Notes under the pieces: generated by a model
What the model saw: only the letters and a program-made list of their open reading frames with translations
What the model was told of the DNA's origin: nothing
Database searches by the model: none
NCBI RefSeq assembly: GCF_900114095.1
Contig: NZ_FORV01000004.1
Span: 458,473-522,472, forward strand
Direction of reading: 5' to 3'
Length of the DNA: 64,000 bases
Origin: Sphingomonas sp. NFR04
GTDB taxonomy: Bacteria > Pseudomonadota > Alphaproteobacteria > Sphingomonadales > Sphingomonadaceae
Shown: one piece after another, positions 25,836 to 34,026 of the stretch
Layout of the letters: the number at the start of each line of letters is the position of its first letter
Numbering within the stretch: the first letter of the stretch is position 1
Translations under genes and position numbers: made by a program

Positions 25836-27165
25836 CGACGCGGGTCAGGTCCGAGGGCGCCGCCGCGCCGCCATAGGGCACGTCACGCCCGCCGAAGCGC
25901 CGGACGCGGACATTGGCCTGCTCGCCATGGCCGGCAAAGCCCTCCAGTGCGCAGAGCCGGCTGCAATATTCGCCGATCAGTGCGGATGCCGCATCGGTCG
26001 TCACCCGCTGATAGGTGCAGGTCTTCAGGAATTTGCCCACCCACAGGCCGCCGGTGTACCGCGCCGCCTTCTTGGTGGGCAACGTGTGGTTGGTGCCGAT
26101 CACCTTGTCGCCGAACGACACGTTAGTCCGCCGGCCGAGGAAGAGCGCACCGTAGTTGGTCATGTGCTGCAGGAAATAGTCCGGGTCGGCGGTCATCACC
26201 TGTACGTGCTCCGAAGCGATCTCGTCGGCGATGCGTACCATCTCCGCATCGCTCTCGGCGACAATGACCTCGCCAAACGCCTCCCACGCCTTGCGCGCCA
26301 CGCCGCGCGTCGGCAGAATTTCCAGCAGCCGGTCGATTTCGCGCATGGTCTCCCGGGCTAGCTTGTCCGAGGTAGTCAGCAGCACCGCCGGGCTGTCCGG
26401 CCCATGTTCCGCCTGACCCAGCAGGTCGGTCGCAGCGATTTCGGCATCACAGCCGGCTTCGTCGGCGATGACCAGCGTCTCGGTCGGGCCGGCGAACAGG
26501 TCGATGCCGACGCGGCCGAACAACTGTCGCTTGGCTTCTGCGACGAAGGCGTTGCCGGGACCGACCAGGATGTCGACGGGTGCGATCGACTGGGTGCCGA
26601 GGCCCATTGCCGCAACCGCTTGAATGCCGCCCAAGCAGTAGATCTCGTCGGCACCGGCCATTGCCTGGGCCGCAACGATTGCCGGTGCCGGTTTGCCCTG
26701 GAAGGGTGGGGCGCAGGTGACGACGCGCGGCACACCGGCAACCTTGGCAGTGATCACCGACATGTGCGCCGATGCCAGCAAGGGGTATTTGCCACCGGGA
26801 ACGTAGCAACCGGCAGCGTTCAACGGGATGTTGCGATGGCCGAGAACGACGCCCGGCAGCGTCTCCACCTCGACATCCTGCATCGATGCGCGCTGGACCT
26901 GCGCGAAGTTGCGCACCTGCGTTTGCGCGAACTCGATGTCCTTCACGTCCTGCGGGCTCAGCGTATCGATGCAGGCGGCGATTTCCGCGTTGGACAGGCG
27001 GTAGCTGTCGCGATCCCAGTTATCGAAGCGGATCGAGAGATCGCGGACGGCAGCATCGCCGCGCATCTCGATGTCGGCAAGGATCGTCTCGACCGTGTCG
27101 CGAACCTGTCGGTTCGCCGCGGCCTTCGATTCGGCAGTGGCGCCGCGCTTCAGATACTGGGGCAA
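25828..27165 (-). CDS. HisD-family dehydrogenase, catabolic paralogue 2
   Basis: This second HisD-like protein has about 445 residues. It keeps [17 protein letters not shown] and GTNHTLPT, plus [17 protein letters not shown]. It heads the operon with SDR, aldolase and amidase. I place the start at the TTG at 27165, giving LPQYLKRGA with GGAG seven bases upstream. The ATG at 27225 would put the start codon inside the perfect LacI-type operator. A GTG at 27195 is the alternative. Two HisD paralogues in one regulon suggest two successive alcohol oxidations, or two stereoisomers, as in catabolic HpsN-type chemistry. Confidence 0.83.
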   Translation of the reverse strand: MPQYLKRGATAESKAAANRQVRDTVETILADIEMRGDAAVRDLSIRFDNWDRDSYRLSNAEIAACIDTLSPQDVKDIEFAQTQVRNFAQVQRASMQDVEVETLPGVVLGHRNIPLNAAGCYVPGGKYPLLASAHMSVITAKVAGVPRVVTCAPPFQGKPAPAIVAAQAMAGADEIYCLGGIQAVAAMGLGTQSIAPVDILVGPGNAFVAEAKRQLFGRVGIDLFAGPTETLVIADEAGCDAEIAATDLLGQAEHGPDSPAVLLTTSDKLARETMREIDRLLEILPTRGVARKAWEAFGEVIVAESDAEMVRIADEIASEHVQVMTADPDYFLQHMTNYGALFLGRRTNVSFGDKVIGTNHTLPTKKAARYTGGLWVGKFLKTCTYQRVTTDAASALIGEYCSRLCALEGFAGHGEQANVRVRRFGGRDVPYGGAAAPSDLTRVDA

Positions 27166-27210
27166 TGTCGGGCTCCGTGGGTCGTGTGAACGCACCCTTC
27201 TTAAACGGCA

Positions 27211-27224
27211 TGCATTCGAATGCA
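27211..27224. promoter_or_regulatory. LacI-type operator 4 (hisD-like 2 operon), perfect palindrome
   Basis: TGCATTCGAATGCA is perfectly symmetrical. It lies 46 bp before the TTG start of the hisD-like 2, SDR, aldolase, amidase operon and 17 bp from the stop of the alcohol dehydrogenase gene. Confidence 0.8.
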
Positions 27225-27240
27225 AGAAAAGTCGTATTAG

Positions 27241-28341
27241 TCAGTTGGGCAGAAGGATCGTCCTGCCCGGCACGCCGGACTCCAGCCAGCGAAGCGCGTC
27301 GTTGACCTGCGCCAGCGGCACCTGCTCGCCAATCTGGGCATCCAGCGCCAGCCGGCCAGCGCGATAGAGCGAAAGGATGCGATGAATATCCTGTTCCGGC
27401 ACACCGCCGCCATAGATCGAGCCGAGGATCCGCTTCTTCGATCCCGGGAAGCCGATGGCGGGAATGGCGAGGGTCGCGCCGACGGGTGCGATCCCGACGA
27501 TCACGACCGACCCCGCCGGCCGGGTCATGGCATAGGCGCCTGCCATCGCGGCGGGGTGTCCGGTGCTCTCGATCGCATGGTCGACGCCGCGCCCGTTCGT
27601 CCAGGCGCGCACCTGGTCTGCAAGGTCGGGCGCAGCGCCATCGACGAAATGGGTCGCGCCGCTGGCGAGCGCCATCTGCGCTCGGGCCGGGTTGGTATCG
27701 ACGGCAATCACCGTCCGTGCGCCCGCAAGCGCGGCGGCCTGGATAGCGTTGATCCCCACGCCGCCGACGCCGACGACGGCGACGGAATCGCCGGGACGGA
27801 CGCGCGCGTCATTTGCTACCGCACCGAAGCCGGTGGTCACCGCACACCCGATGAGCGCGGCCACCGCGAACGGAATGTCGGGCGGCAGCAGGATGCATCC
27901 GGTTTCGGGCACTACCGCGAGCTCGGCGAACGAGGAGACACAGGAATAATGGCCGATCGGCGCCTCGGGTGGTCCGAGCCGGCTCGTGCCGTCCCACAGG
28001 CCACCATGGGCTGCGGCATGCCCGTAGACGTCGCAGAGGGTCGGGTGGCTGTCCTGGCAATAGAAGCAGTGCCCGCAATTGGGCGACCAGCTGAGCACGA
28101 CCGGGTCGCCCGGCCTCACCTTCGATACCCCAGATCCGACGCGCTCGACCACGCCCGCTGCCTCATGCCCAGGGACGAGGGGCAGGGCAGATCCCGTCTT
28201 GCCGCGGATCGTCGAAAGGTCACTGGCGCAAACGCCGCTGGCCATGATGCGGACCAGCACCTCGCGGTACCCCGGATCGGCGATCGCGATATCCTCGATC
28301 TCGAGGTCGCGACCGAAGTCGCGCAGAACTGCTGCCTTCAT
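27241..28341 (-). CDS. zinc-dependent alcohol dehydrogenase (MDR superfamily)
   Basis: This 366-residue medium-chain dehydrogenase keeps the catalytic zinc residues (MASGVCASDL, PGHEAAG), the structural zinc site C-x2-C-x2-C-x7-C in NCGHCFYCQDSHPTLC, and the Rossmann motif VGVGGVGINAIQAA. It is like the Zn-dependent group that oxidises primary alcohols, including class III-like enzymes. It shares an ATGA overlap with the aldehyde dehydrogenase gene upstream, so the pair probably oxidise an alcohol to its acid via the aldehyde. Confidence 0.9.
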   Translation of the reverse strand: MKAAVLRDFGRDLEIEDIAIADPGYREVLVRIMASGVCASDLSTIRGKTGSALPLVPGHEAAGVVERVGSGVSKVRPGDPVVLSWSPNCGHCFYCQDSHPTLCDVYGHAAAHGGLWDGTSRLGPPEAPIGHYSCVSSFAELAVVPETGCILLPPDIPFAVAALIGCAVTTGFGAVANDARVRPGDSVAVVGVGGVGINAIQAAALAGARTVIAVDTNPARAQMALASGATHFVDGAAPDLADQVRAWTNGRGVDHAIESTGHPAAMAGAYAMTRPAGSVVIVGIAPVGATLAIPAIGFPGSKKRILGSIYGGGVPEQDIHRILSLYRAGRLALDAQIGEQVPLAQVNDALRWLESGVPGRTILLPN

Positions 28342-29816
28342 TGCGGACTCCGGATCGAGAGGAAGCGCGTGTACATCATTTCTCGCAAGGCTTCCGGCCC
28401 GCCTTCGTCGCCGAAGCCGGAGTCAAGAATGCCGCCGAACGGGACTTCGGGGTAGCCCAGGCCATTGTGGTTGAGCGACACCATGCCTGCGCGAAGGTGA
28501 CGTTGCATCGCATCGATGTCGGTTGCATTTCGCGACCAGCCATAGGCGGCAAGGGCATAGGGAAGGCGATTGGCCTCGATCAGCGCTTCCTGGACATCCG
28601 CGACTGCGTTGATGATCGCCACGGGGCCGAAAGGCTCCTCGTGAAGAATGCGCGCCGTGGGCGGCACCTCCGCTAGTACGGTAGGCAGGAAGAAGTGGCC
28701 ATGTTCGCTCGGGCCACCGGCTCCGCCGCACAGCAGACGCGCGCCTTGGGCGACGGCATCCTCCACGAGCCGTGAAAGCGCGATGACACGCCGCGCATTC
28801 GCCAGCGGCCCCATCGTCGTGGTCGCATCGAGACCGTTGCCGACGCGGACCGCCCACGCGCGATCGACGAACGCCGCGGTGAACCGATCAACTACGCCTC
28901 GAGCAACCAGCAGCCGCGTGGGCGAGATGCAGGCTTGGCCTGCATTGTGAAACTTGTCGCCTGCCAGCGATGCTGCCGCGGCATCGACATCAGCGTCCGC
29001 AAGGACGAGGGCGGGTGCGTGTCCACCCAGCTCCATCACGCACCGCTTCAGATGCTGGCCAGCCAGCCCGGTAAGCGTCTTGCCCACCGCCGTTGAGCCG
29101 GTGAAGCTGATCGCGCGAACTTCGGGGCACGCAATCAGAAAGGCCGAGAGCTGCGCCGGATCGCCGTAGACCAGCTGCAGTACCCCCGGCGGCACGCCTG
29201 CATCGATGAAGGCGCGAACCATTTCCACGGCCGCTGAGGGCGTTTCCTCCGCGACCTTGACGATGATCGAGCAGCCGGCTGCCAGCGCGATCGCGATCTT
29301 GCGCACCGCCTGGCCGACCGGGTAGTTCCATGGGGTAAAGCCTGCGATCAGCCCCAGCGGCTCCATGGTCGCGCGCGCCGTGACGTCGTTCGCCCGAGCA
29401 GGAATGATCCGTCCATAGGTGCGCCGGCCTTCATCGGCGAACCAGTCGAGCACTTCGGCGGAAAAATGGATCTCGGCGGTTGCCTCGCGGAGCGGCTTGC
29501 CCTGCTCCAGGGTGATCCGGCGGGCCATCACATCGGCACGCTCGCGCAGCAGCGCCGCCGCGCGGCGCAGGATGGCGGCGCGCTGGAAGGCCGACATGCG
29601 ACGCCAGCTTTGGAACCCGGCCTCGCCGGCCGCCACCGCGTCAGCGAGATCTTCGGCCTCGGCCAGCGCGACGTCGCCGATCGGCCGTCCGGTTGCGGGA
29701 TTGGTCACCGCAGCCGTTCGGCCGCGCGCACCCTTCCGCCAGCCGGCGCCGATATACAGCTCGCTGTCCGGCAGCGTCTCCGCGGAATAGGCCGTGCGCC
29801 CCTGTTCTATGTTCAT
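28338..29816 (-). CDS. NAD(P)-dependent aldehyde dehydrogenase, succinate-semialdehyde type
   Basis: This 492-residue ALDH has the oxyanion Asn region GFTPWNYPVGQ, the glycine loop SFTGSTAVGKTL, the general base in VMELGGHAP and the catalytic Cys in HNAGQACISPTRLL. Sequence style places it with GabD-like or aliphatic semialdehyde dehydrogenases. GGGAGGGG precedes the ATG. It heads the two-gene unit with the zinc alcohol dehydrogenase, under the operator at 29855. It is the likely sink for the aldehyde produced by the aldolase or the alcohol dehydrogenase. Confidence 0.9.
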   Translation of the reverse strand: MNIEQGRTAYSAETLPDSELYIGAGWRKGARGRTAAVTNPATGRPIGDVALAEAEDLADAVAAGEAGFQSWRRMSAFQRAAILRRAAALLRERADVMARRITLEQGKPLREATAEIHFSAEVLDWFADEGRRTYGRIIPARANDVTARATMEPLGLIAGFTPWNYPVGQAVRKIAIALAAGCSIIVKVAEETPSAAVEMVRAFIDAGVPPGVLQLVYGDPAQLSAFLIACPEVRAISFTGSTAVGKTLTGLAGQHLKRCVMELGGHAPALVLADADVDAAAASLAGDKFHNAGQACISPTRLLVARGVVDRFTAAFVDRAWAVRVGNGLDATTTMGPLANARRVIALSRLVEDAVAQGARLLCGGAGGPSEHGHFFLPTVLAEVPPTARILHEEPFGPVAIINAVADVQEALIEANRLPYALAAYGWSRNATDIDAMQRHLRAGMVSLNHNGLGYPEVPFGGILDSGFGDEGGPEALREMMYTRFLSIRSPQ

Positions 29817-29854
29817 GTGATGCGACCCCTCCCATGCACATCGCTACTGCGGAG

Positions 29855-29868
29855 TGAATTCGAATGCA
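29855..29868. promoter_or_regulatory. LacI-type operator 5 (ALDH-ADH operon)
   Basis: TGAATTCGAATGCA matches the palindrome at 13 of 14 positions. It lies 39 bp before the aldehyde dehydrogenase start and just past the end of the cupin-like gene. Confidence 0.72.
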
Positions 29869-29888
29869 ACACTGATGGCGGTAGTTTC

Positions 29889-30923
29889 TTAGCGGCTGCG
29901 CGTACCCAACGAGGTGGCATCGAGCTGCTTGCGGAGATGGTCGGCTGCAGTCTTGTTCTCCGGATCGAGCACCCCCTGTGCCGATGGCGGCAAATGGGCC
30001 ACGACAGCGGCGGGATCACCGAACACGAAGTGATCGAAGACGATGCGCCACGCATCTCGTTCGGCCGGGCTGGCGTCGCGCAGGGCGAGCAGCGTATGCA
30101 TCAGGCTGTTCATCGGCGGCAATCGCCGGGCGCTGCCCTGGTGCCACCAGAAGTTGACCTGCGCGCCCACCGGCTCCGGCGACAGGACGTAATGAAACCA
30201 CATCGACGGGATGAACAGCGCGTCCCCCGGTGCGAGCCGTGCCACCTGCGCGCGCTCCAGCGCCTGGGCGTAGCGCGGGTAGCGCGCGAGATCCGGCTGC
30301 TCGCAATCGACCATGCTCACCGGCTGCCCGGCCGGCGTCCAGTCGATCGGGCCGAGATACAGGTCCGGCAGCGCCTCGGGCGGGAACAGCAGGAAGGCGC
30401 GCGTGCCCAGCACAGGGCACGCGAGATTGTCCGAATAGTCCCAATGGGCAGCGGTGCGGGAAGGCGTGCCGATCCAGAGCGAGGTGAGGCGGTGCTGGTC
30501 CTCGGGGAGCAGCGCCATCGGTACCTGGTCGGCAAGCCCCGGCACGTGGCGCGCCAAATTGACCGCGCCGGCGAAGATCGAATGCGATGACCTTCCCGCC
30601 AGCGCCTTGCCTAGCGCCGCGATGATCTCGGGCAGTGCCGCCAGCCGTCGTTCGAAATTCAGTCCGCTAAGATCTTCGGTGTAGAAGAAGCGGCCCTTGC
30701 TCTTCGCCGGCCCCACCCAGACCTCAGCCGGGACGCTGCTGGCGCAGGCGGACAGATAGGCAAGCGCCGCCTGCGGCGACTGGCGGGCGGCGCGGACGGC
30801 TTCCCAGTCCGCTGTCTGGCCGCGGAAGATCGTCGGGGTGGCGCGCGCTCCCGAGATCGGCGTAACGCCCGGTGCTTGTTGCGGCGGAACGACCGGGGTC
30901 TCGGGAAGGTCTTGCCAGATCAT
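29889..30923 (-). CDS. JmjC/cupin_8-like protein, putative 2-oxoglutarate Fe(II) oxygenase
   Basis: The 344-residue protein looks like the cupin_8/FIH-like group. The iron-binding HxD appears in TAAHWDYSDNL and the distal His in PSMWFHYVLSP, with APGDALFIP between them. A characteristic N-terminal block includes FRGQTADWEAVRAAR. Genes of this type recur beside paired tryptophan-halogenase-like genes and sugar TBDTs in sphingomonads and Caulobacter relatives, where their role is not settled. It overlaps the halogenase-like gene by ATGA and is the last gene of the operon led by the TBDT at 34027. Confidence 0.8.
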   Translation of the reverse strand: MIWQDLPETPVVPPQQAPGVTPISGARATPTIFRGQTADWEAVRAARQSPQAALAYLSACASSVPAEVWVGPAKSKGRFFYTEDLSGLNFERRLAALPEIIAALGKALAGRSSHSIFAGAVNLARHVPGLADQVPMALLPEDQHRLTSLWIGTPSRTAAHWDYSDNLACPVLGTRAFLLFPPEALPDLYLGPIDWTPAGQPVSMVDCEQPDLARYPRYAQALERAQVARLAPGDALFIPSMWFHYVLSPEPVGAQVNFWWHQGSARRLPPMNSLMHTLLALRDASPAERDAWRIVFDHFVFGDPAAVVAHLPPSAQGVLDPENKTAADHLRKQLDATSLGTRSR

Positions 30924-32437
30924 GCGCCGGCGCTCGCAGTCGCGGTGTGCCGGGCGAGCGCGTCGGCATGCGAGGGGAAGTTCATGCTGCAGCCGTGCAG
31001 GAATGCTTCGACGCCGTTCGCGCGATGGAAATCGACGTCGTCGCGCTGGTCCGCCCGTGGCGGCGGGAACGTGCCGTAGCCGGCGAGCAGGCAGTGCCAG
31101 GATTCAGCGCTGAAATAGGTGAGGTCCGGATCCGCCGCGAACTCGGCCGCAAGATCGCCATGCCGATACCAGAGGTCGAGGATTCGGCGGAGCGGGAGCG
31201 AAAGACAATCATGCGCGCGATTATCGATCCAGTAGGCGGTGTCGGTACGCGTGTTCAGCTTGTAATGCGCGACGATATAGTCGCGGACCCGCTCGAACAT
31301 CGCACGGATGGTATCGTTGAACGCGCCCGCTTTGGCGGGAGTGAACCCGCCTTCTTCGTACTGGCGCATGAACTTCTCGACCGTGTTGAGCACCAGGTGC
31401 AGCGCCGTCGCTTCCAGCGGCTCGATAAAGCCCTGTGCCAGTCCCACTGCCAGCACGTTGCGATGCCAGTGCTGCGCGACCTGACCAGTTCGAAACCGGA
31501 GGTGCCGCGCGGCCACGTCGCTGTCGAGCAAGCCGAGATGCCCCCGCAATTCGACTTCCGCCGCATCGTCCGAGAGATAGCCGCGCGCATAGACATAGCC
31601 ATTGCCGACCCGGCTCTGCAGCGGGATGGACCATGCCCAGCCGCTGGACAGCGCCGTGGCGCGCGTCTCGACCGGCGGTGCCGCAGGCTCGGTGGGCATG
31701 GTGGGGATGACCACTGCGGCATCGTTGAACAGGTTGTCGGCAAAGCTGCGAAAGCCGACGCCCAGCGCGCCCTGCAACAACAGGCCAGCGAAGCCGGTGC
31801 AGTCGACGAACAGGTCGCCGGGAACCACGTCGCCACGCTCGGTGCACACCGCAGCGATGTCGCCATTCTCGTGCCGCACCGCTGAGACGATCTTGGCGGG
31901 CCGGTGAACGACGCCGCGCGCCACCGCCCGCTCGCGCAGGAACATGCCCAGCAGCGCCGCGTCGAAATGATAGCCATAGTCGATCTTGAACGGGAAGCTC
32001 GGCGGCGCGAGCGGCGCCTTGCCGGCGTCGGCGAGAGCCCCGTTCAGGAGGAAGGTGCCGGGGTCGGTCGGGACGTCATAGCCGCCGCGCCGGTTGCGGC
32101 AATTCGCGAAGAACGCGTCAATGGTGTGCAGGTCCAGCTGCGTGGTGAAAGGGTGACTATAGGCGTCGGCTGGGGCATCTGGACTCCAGCCGACGAAGCG
32201 GATGTTCGCCTTGTAGGTGGCGTGGCAGCGCGGCATCCACTCGGCTTCCGCGATGCCGAGTACTTCGAAGAAGCGCTTGAGCGAGGGCGTGGAGCCCTCA
32301 CCGACCCCGATCGTCGGGATCTCGGGTGCCTCCAGCAGTTCGATCGACATGAGCGGCCATCGATGCGCGAGGAGGTTGGCGGTCATCCAGCCTGCGGTGC
32401 CGCCGCCGGCGATGACGATGCGCCGTGGCGGGGTCAT
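30920..32437 (-). CDS. tryptophan-halogenase-family flavoprotein 2
   Basis: The product has about 505 residues. It has the N-terminal FAD motif AGGGTAGWMTA, a Lys in the ATYKANIRF segment matching the catalytic Lys position, the halogenase signature WxWxIP as GWAWSIPL, and FIEPLEATALHLV, whose Glu corresponds to the second catalytic residue. Enzymes of this fold halogenate tryptophan or other aromatics with FADH2 and chloride. For the copies beside TBDTs the substrate is not established. The ATG at 32437 makes an ATGA overlap with the first copy. A GTG 11 codons earlier is less likely. Confidence 0.87.
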   Translation of the reverse strand: MTPPRRIVIAGGGTAGWMTANLLAHRWPLMSIELLEAPEIPTIGVGEGSTPSLKRFFEVLGIAEAEWMPRCHATYKANIRFVGWSPDAPADAYSHPFTTQLDLHTIDAFFANCRNRRGGYDVPTDPGTFLLNGALADAGKAPLAPPSFPFKIDYGYHFDAALLGMFLRERAVARGVVHRPAKIVSAVRHENGDIAAVCTERGDVVPGDLFVDCTGFAGLLLQGALGVGFRSFADNLFNDAAVVIPTMPTEPAAPPVETRATALSSGWAWSIPLQSRVGNGYVYARGYLSDDAAEVELRGHLGLLDSDVAARHLRFRTGQVAQHWHRNVLAVGLAQGFIEPLEATALHLVLNTVEKFMRQYEEGGFTPAKAGAFNDTIRAMFERVRDYIVAHYKLNTRTDTAYWIDNRAHDCLSLPLRRILDLWYRHGDLAAEFAADPDLTYFSAESWHCLLAGYGTFPPPRADQRDDVDFHRANGVEAFLHGCSMNFPSHADALARHTATASAGA

Positions 32438-33936
32438 GCCGCGGTGCGAGCCATCGTGGCGCTGAGCCACGCGTCGTGCAGCGGCAGCCGCGCCACGCCC
32501 TGTCGCTTGACCATCGCCATCTGCTCGAACTGACGCGCCAGCGCATCGCGGCTGAAGCCGCCGGCGAGCGGGTGATAGGCGGCGGGGGTGATTCCTTGGC
32601 CGAGCAGCACCTTCACCCAGGATGCCTCGGTGAAGATGTCGAATGGGTCCTGCACAATCGTGCCGGTGCTGGCGAACAGCGCGATCTTCTCGTCAAGTCG
32701 ATCCGGCAGCGCCGCCGCGCGGCGCTCTGTCCAAAAGGGCTCGGGGCGGTGCTGCGCATGATAGTGGAGGATGACGAAATCGCGGATCCGTTCATATTCG
32801 ATCGCCGACTGGCGATTATATTCGGCGCGCTGGGGATCGGGGCGGCCGTCATGAGGAAACAGATGCAGCAGCCGCACGATTGCCGACTGGATCAGATAGA
32901 TGCTGGTCGATTCCAGCGGCTCGAGAAAACCGCTCGACAGGCCGATCGCGACGACATTGTGGTGCCATTGCCGCCGCGCCCGACCCGTGCGGAAGCGGAG
33001 CAGACGGGGGGCATCCTGCGCCGCCGTGGTCAGCCCCGCCATCAGCGTGTCGGCTGCCGCGTCGTCGTCGATATAGGCGCTGGAATAAACGAGGCCGTTG
33101 CCGTTGCGGTGCTGCAGGGGGATGCGCCATTGCCAGCCCGCCGCCCGTGCAGTGGCGCGCGTGTACAGCGGTGACACCGCCTCGCGCGCCGATGGCACCG
33201 CCAAGGCCCGGTCGCAGGGTAGCCAGTGGCTCCAGTCCTCATAGCCGGTCTGCAGGAACTGCTCGATCAGCAGACCGCGGCTACCCGAGCAATCGATGAA
33301 CAGCGCCCCTTCGAGACTGCGTCCGTCTTCGAGGTGGAGCGCGGTGACGTCGCCGGTTTCGGGTGCGCGCGATATATCGACTACGCGCCCCTCGATGCGA
33401 CGCACGCCCAGGCCTTCCGCGATGCCCCGCAAGAAGTGGCCATAAAGTCCGGCGTCGAAATGATAGGCATGGGGCAGCGGCCAGACGGGATTGGGTGCCG
33501 TCTCGGCATCGGGCGCGAAGCGGCCGGCCTGGATGCACAATGCGTTGAAGTCATGGTCCCAGTAGTTCGCGGGCAACCCTTCCATTGCTGCGCGGGTGCA
33601 GAAATGGTGGAAGCCGCAAAAGGGCAGGTCGCGGCCTGCGCCGCCGAAGCTGTGATCGTAGGAATCGCTTGGGCGGCCCCAGCCATCGAAGCGAATACCC
33701 AGCTTGATTGTGGCGCCTGTTGCCCGGAGGAACGCGCCTTCGTCGATCCCCAGCATCGCATTCACGGCGCAGATGGGGGGTATCGTTGCTTCTCCGACGC
33801 CGACGATCCCGATCGCCTCGGATTCCACCAGCGTTACGTGTGCGCGCGCGCCTAGGATTTTGGCGAGCAGCGCGGCCGTCATCCACCCGGCCGTGCCGCC
33901 GCCCACCACGATGACTGACGTTGCGTCGGCCTGCAT
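32434..33936 (-). CDS. tryptophan-halogenase-family flavoprotein 1
   Basis: The 500-residue protein has VVGGGTAGWMTA for FAD, VGVGEATIPP, the catalytic Lys in ATIKLGIRFDGW, the WxWxIP signature GWQWRIPLQHR, and SGFLEPLESTSIYLIQ with the conserved Glu. It is clearly paralogous to but distinct from the next gene, with which it overlaps by 4 bp. The TBDT gene lies 90 bp upstream, with a hairpin between. Two halogenase-like proteins and a cupin-like protein after a TBDT form a recurring sphingomonad arrangement. Here they fall in the LacI-type regulon and are probably made only when the substrate is present. Confidence 0.88.
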   Translation of the reverse strand: MQADATSVIVVGGGTAGWMTAALLAKILGARAHVTLVESEAIGIVGVGEATIPPICAVNAMLGIDEGAFLRATGATIKLGIRFDGWGRPSDSYDHSFGGAGRDLPFCGFHHFCTRAAMEGLPANYWDHDFNALCIQAGRFAPDAETAPNPVWPLPHAYHFDAGLYGHFLRGIAEGLGVRRIEGRVVDISRAPETGDVTALHLEDGRSLEGALFIDCSGSRGLLIEQFLQTGYEDWSHWLPCDRALAVPSAREAVSPLYTRATARAAGWQWRIPLQHRNGNGLVYSSAYIDDDAAADTLMAGLTTAAQDAPRLLRFRTGRARRQWHHNVVAIGLSSGFLEPLESTSIYLIQSAIVRLLHLFPHDGRPDPQRAEYNRQSAIEYERIRDFVILHYHAQHRPEPFWTERRAAALPDRLDEKIALFASTGTIVQDPFDIFTEASWVKVLLGQGITPAAYHPLAGGFSRDALARQFEQMAMVKRQGVARLPLHDAWLSATMARTAA

Positions 33937-33960
33937 CCCGCTCCCGCTTCTTCGAAAACC

Positions 33961-33988
33961 GGCTCCACCACTGCCACTTGGTGGAGCC
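33961..33988 (-). terminator. hairpin between TBDT and halogenase genes (partial terminator or attenuator)
   Basis: A perfect 10-bp stem, GGCTCCACCA with TGGTGGAGCC, surrounds an 8-base loop. On the minus strand it is followed by GGTTTTCG, a short T-run. It could lower expression of the three downstream genes relative to the receptor. Confidence 0.6.
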
Positions 33989-34026
33989 GTCGTTCTAGCC
34001 CTTATGCTGTCCGGAGAAGCCCCGGA

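Noticed and set aside
17908..27165. The two hisD-like genes as histidine biosynthesis genes
   Set aside because: No other his genes are nearby, both are under the catabolic operator, and two diverged copies lie within 10 kb. A catabolic HpsN-like role fits better.
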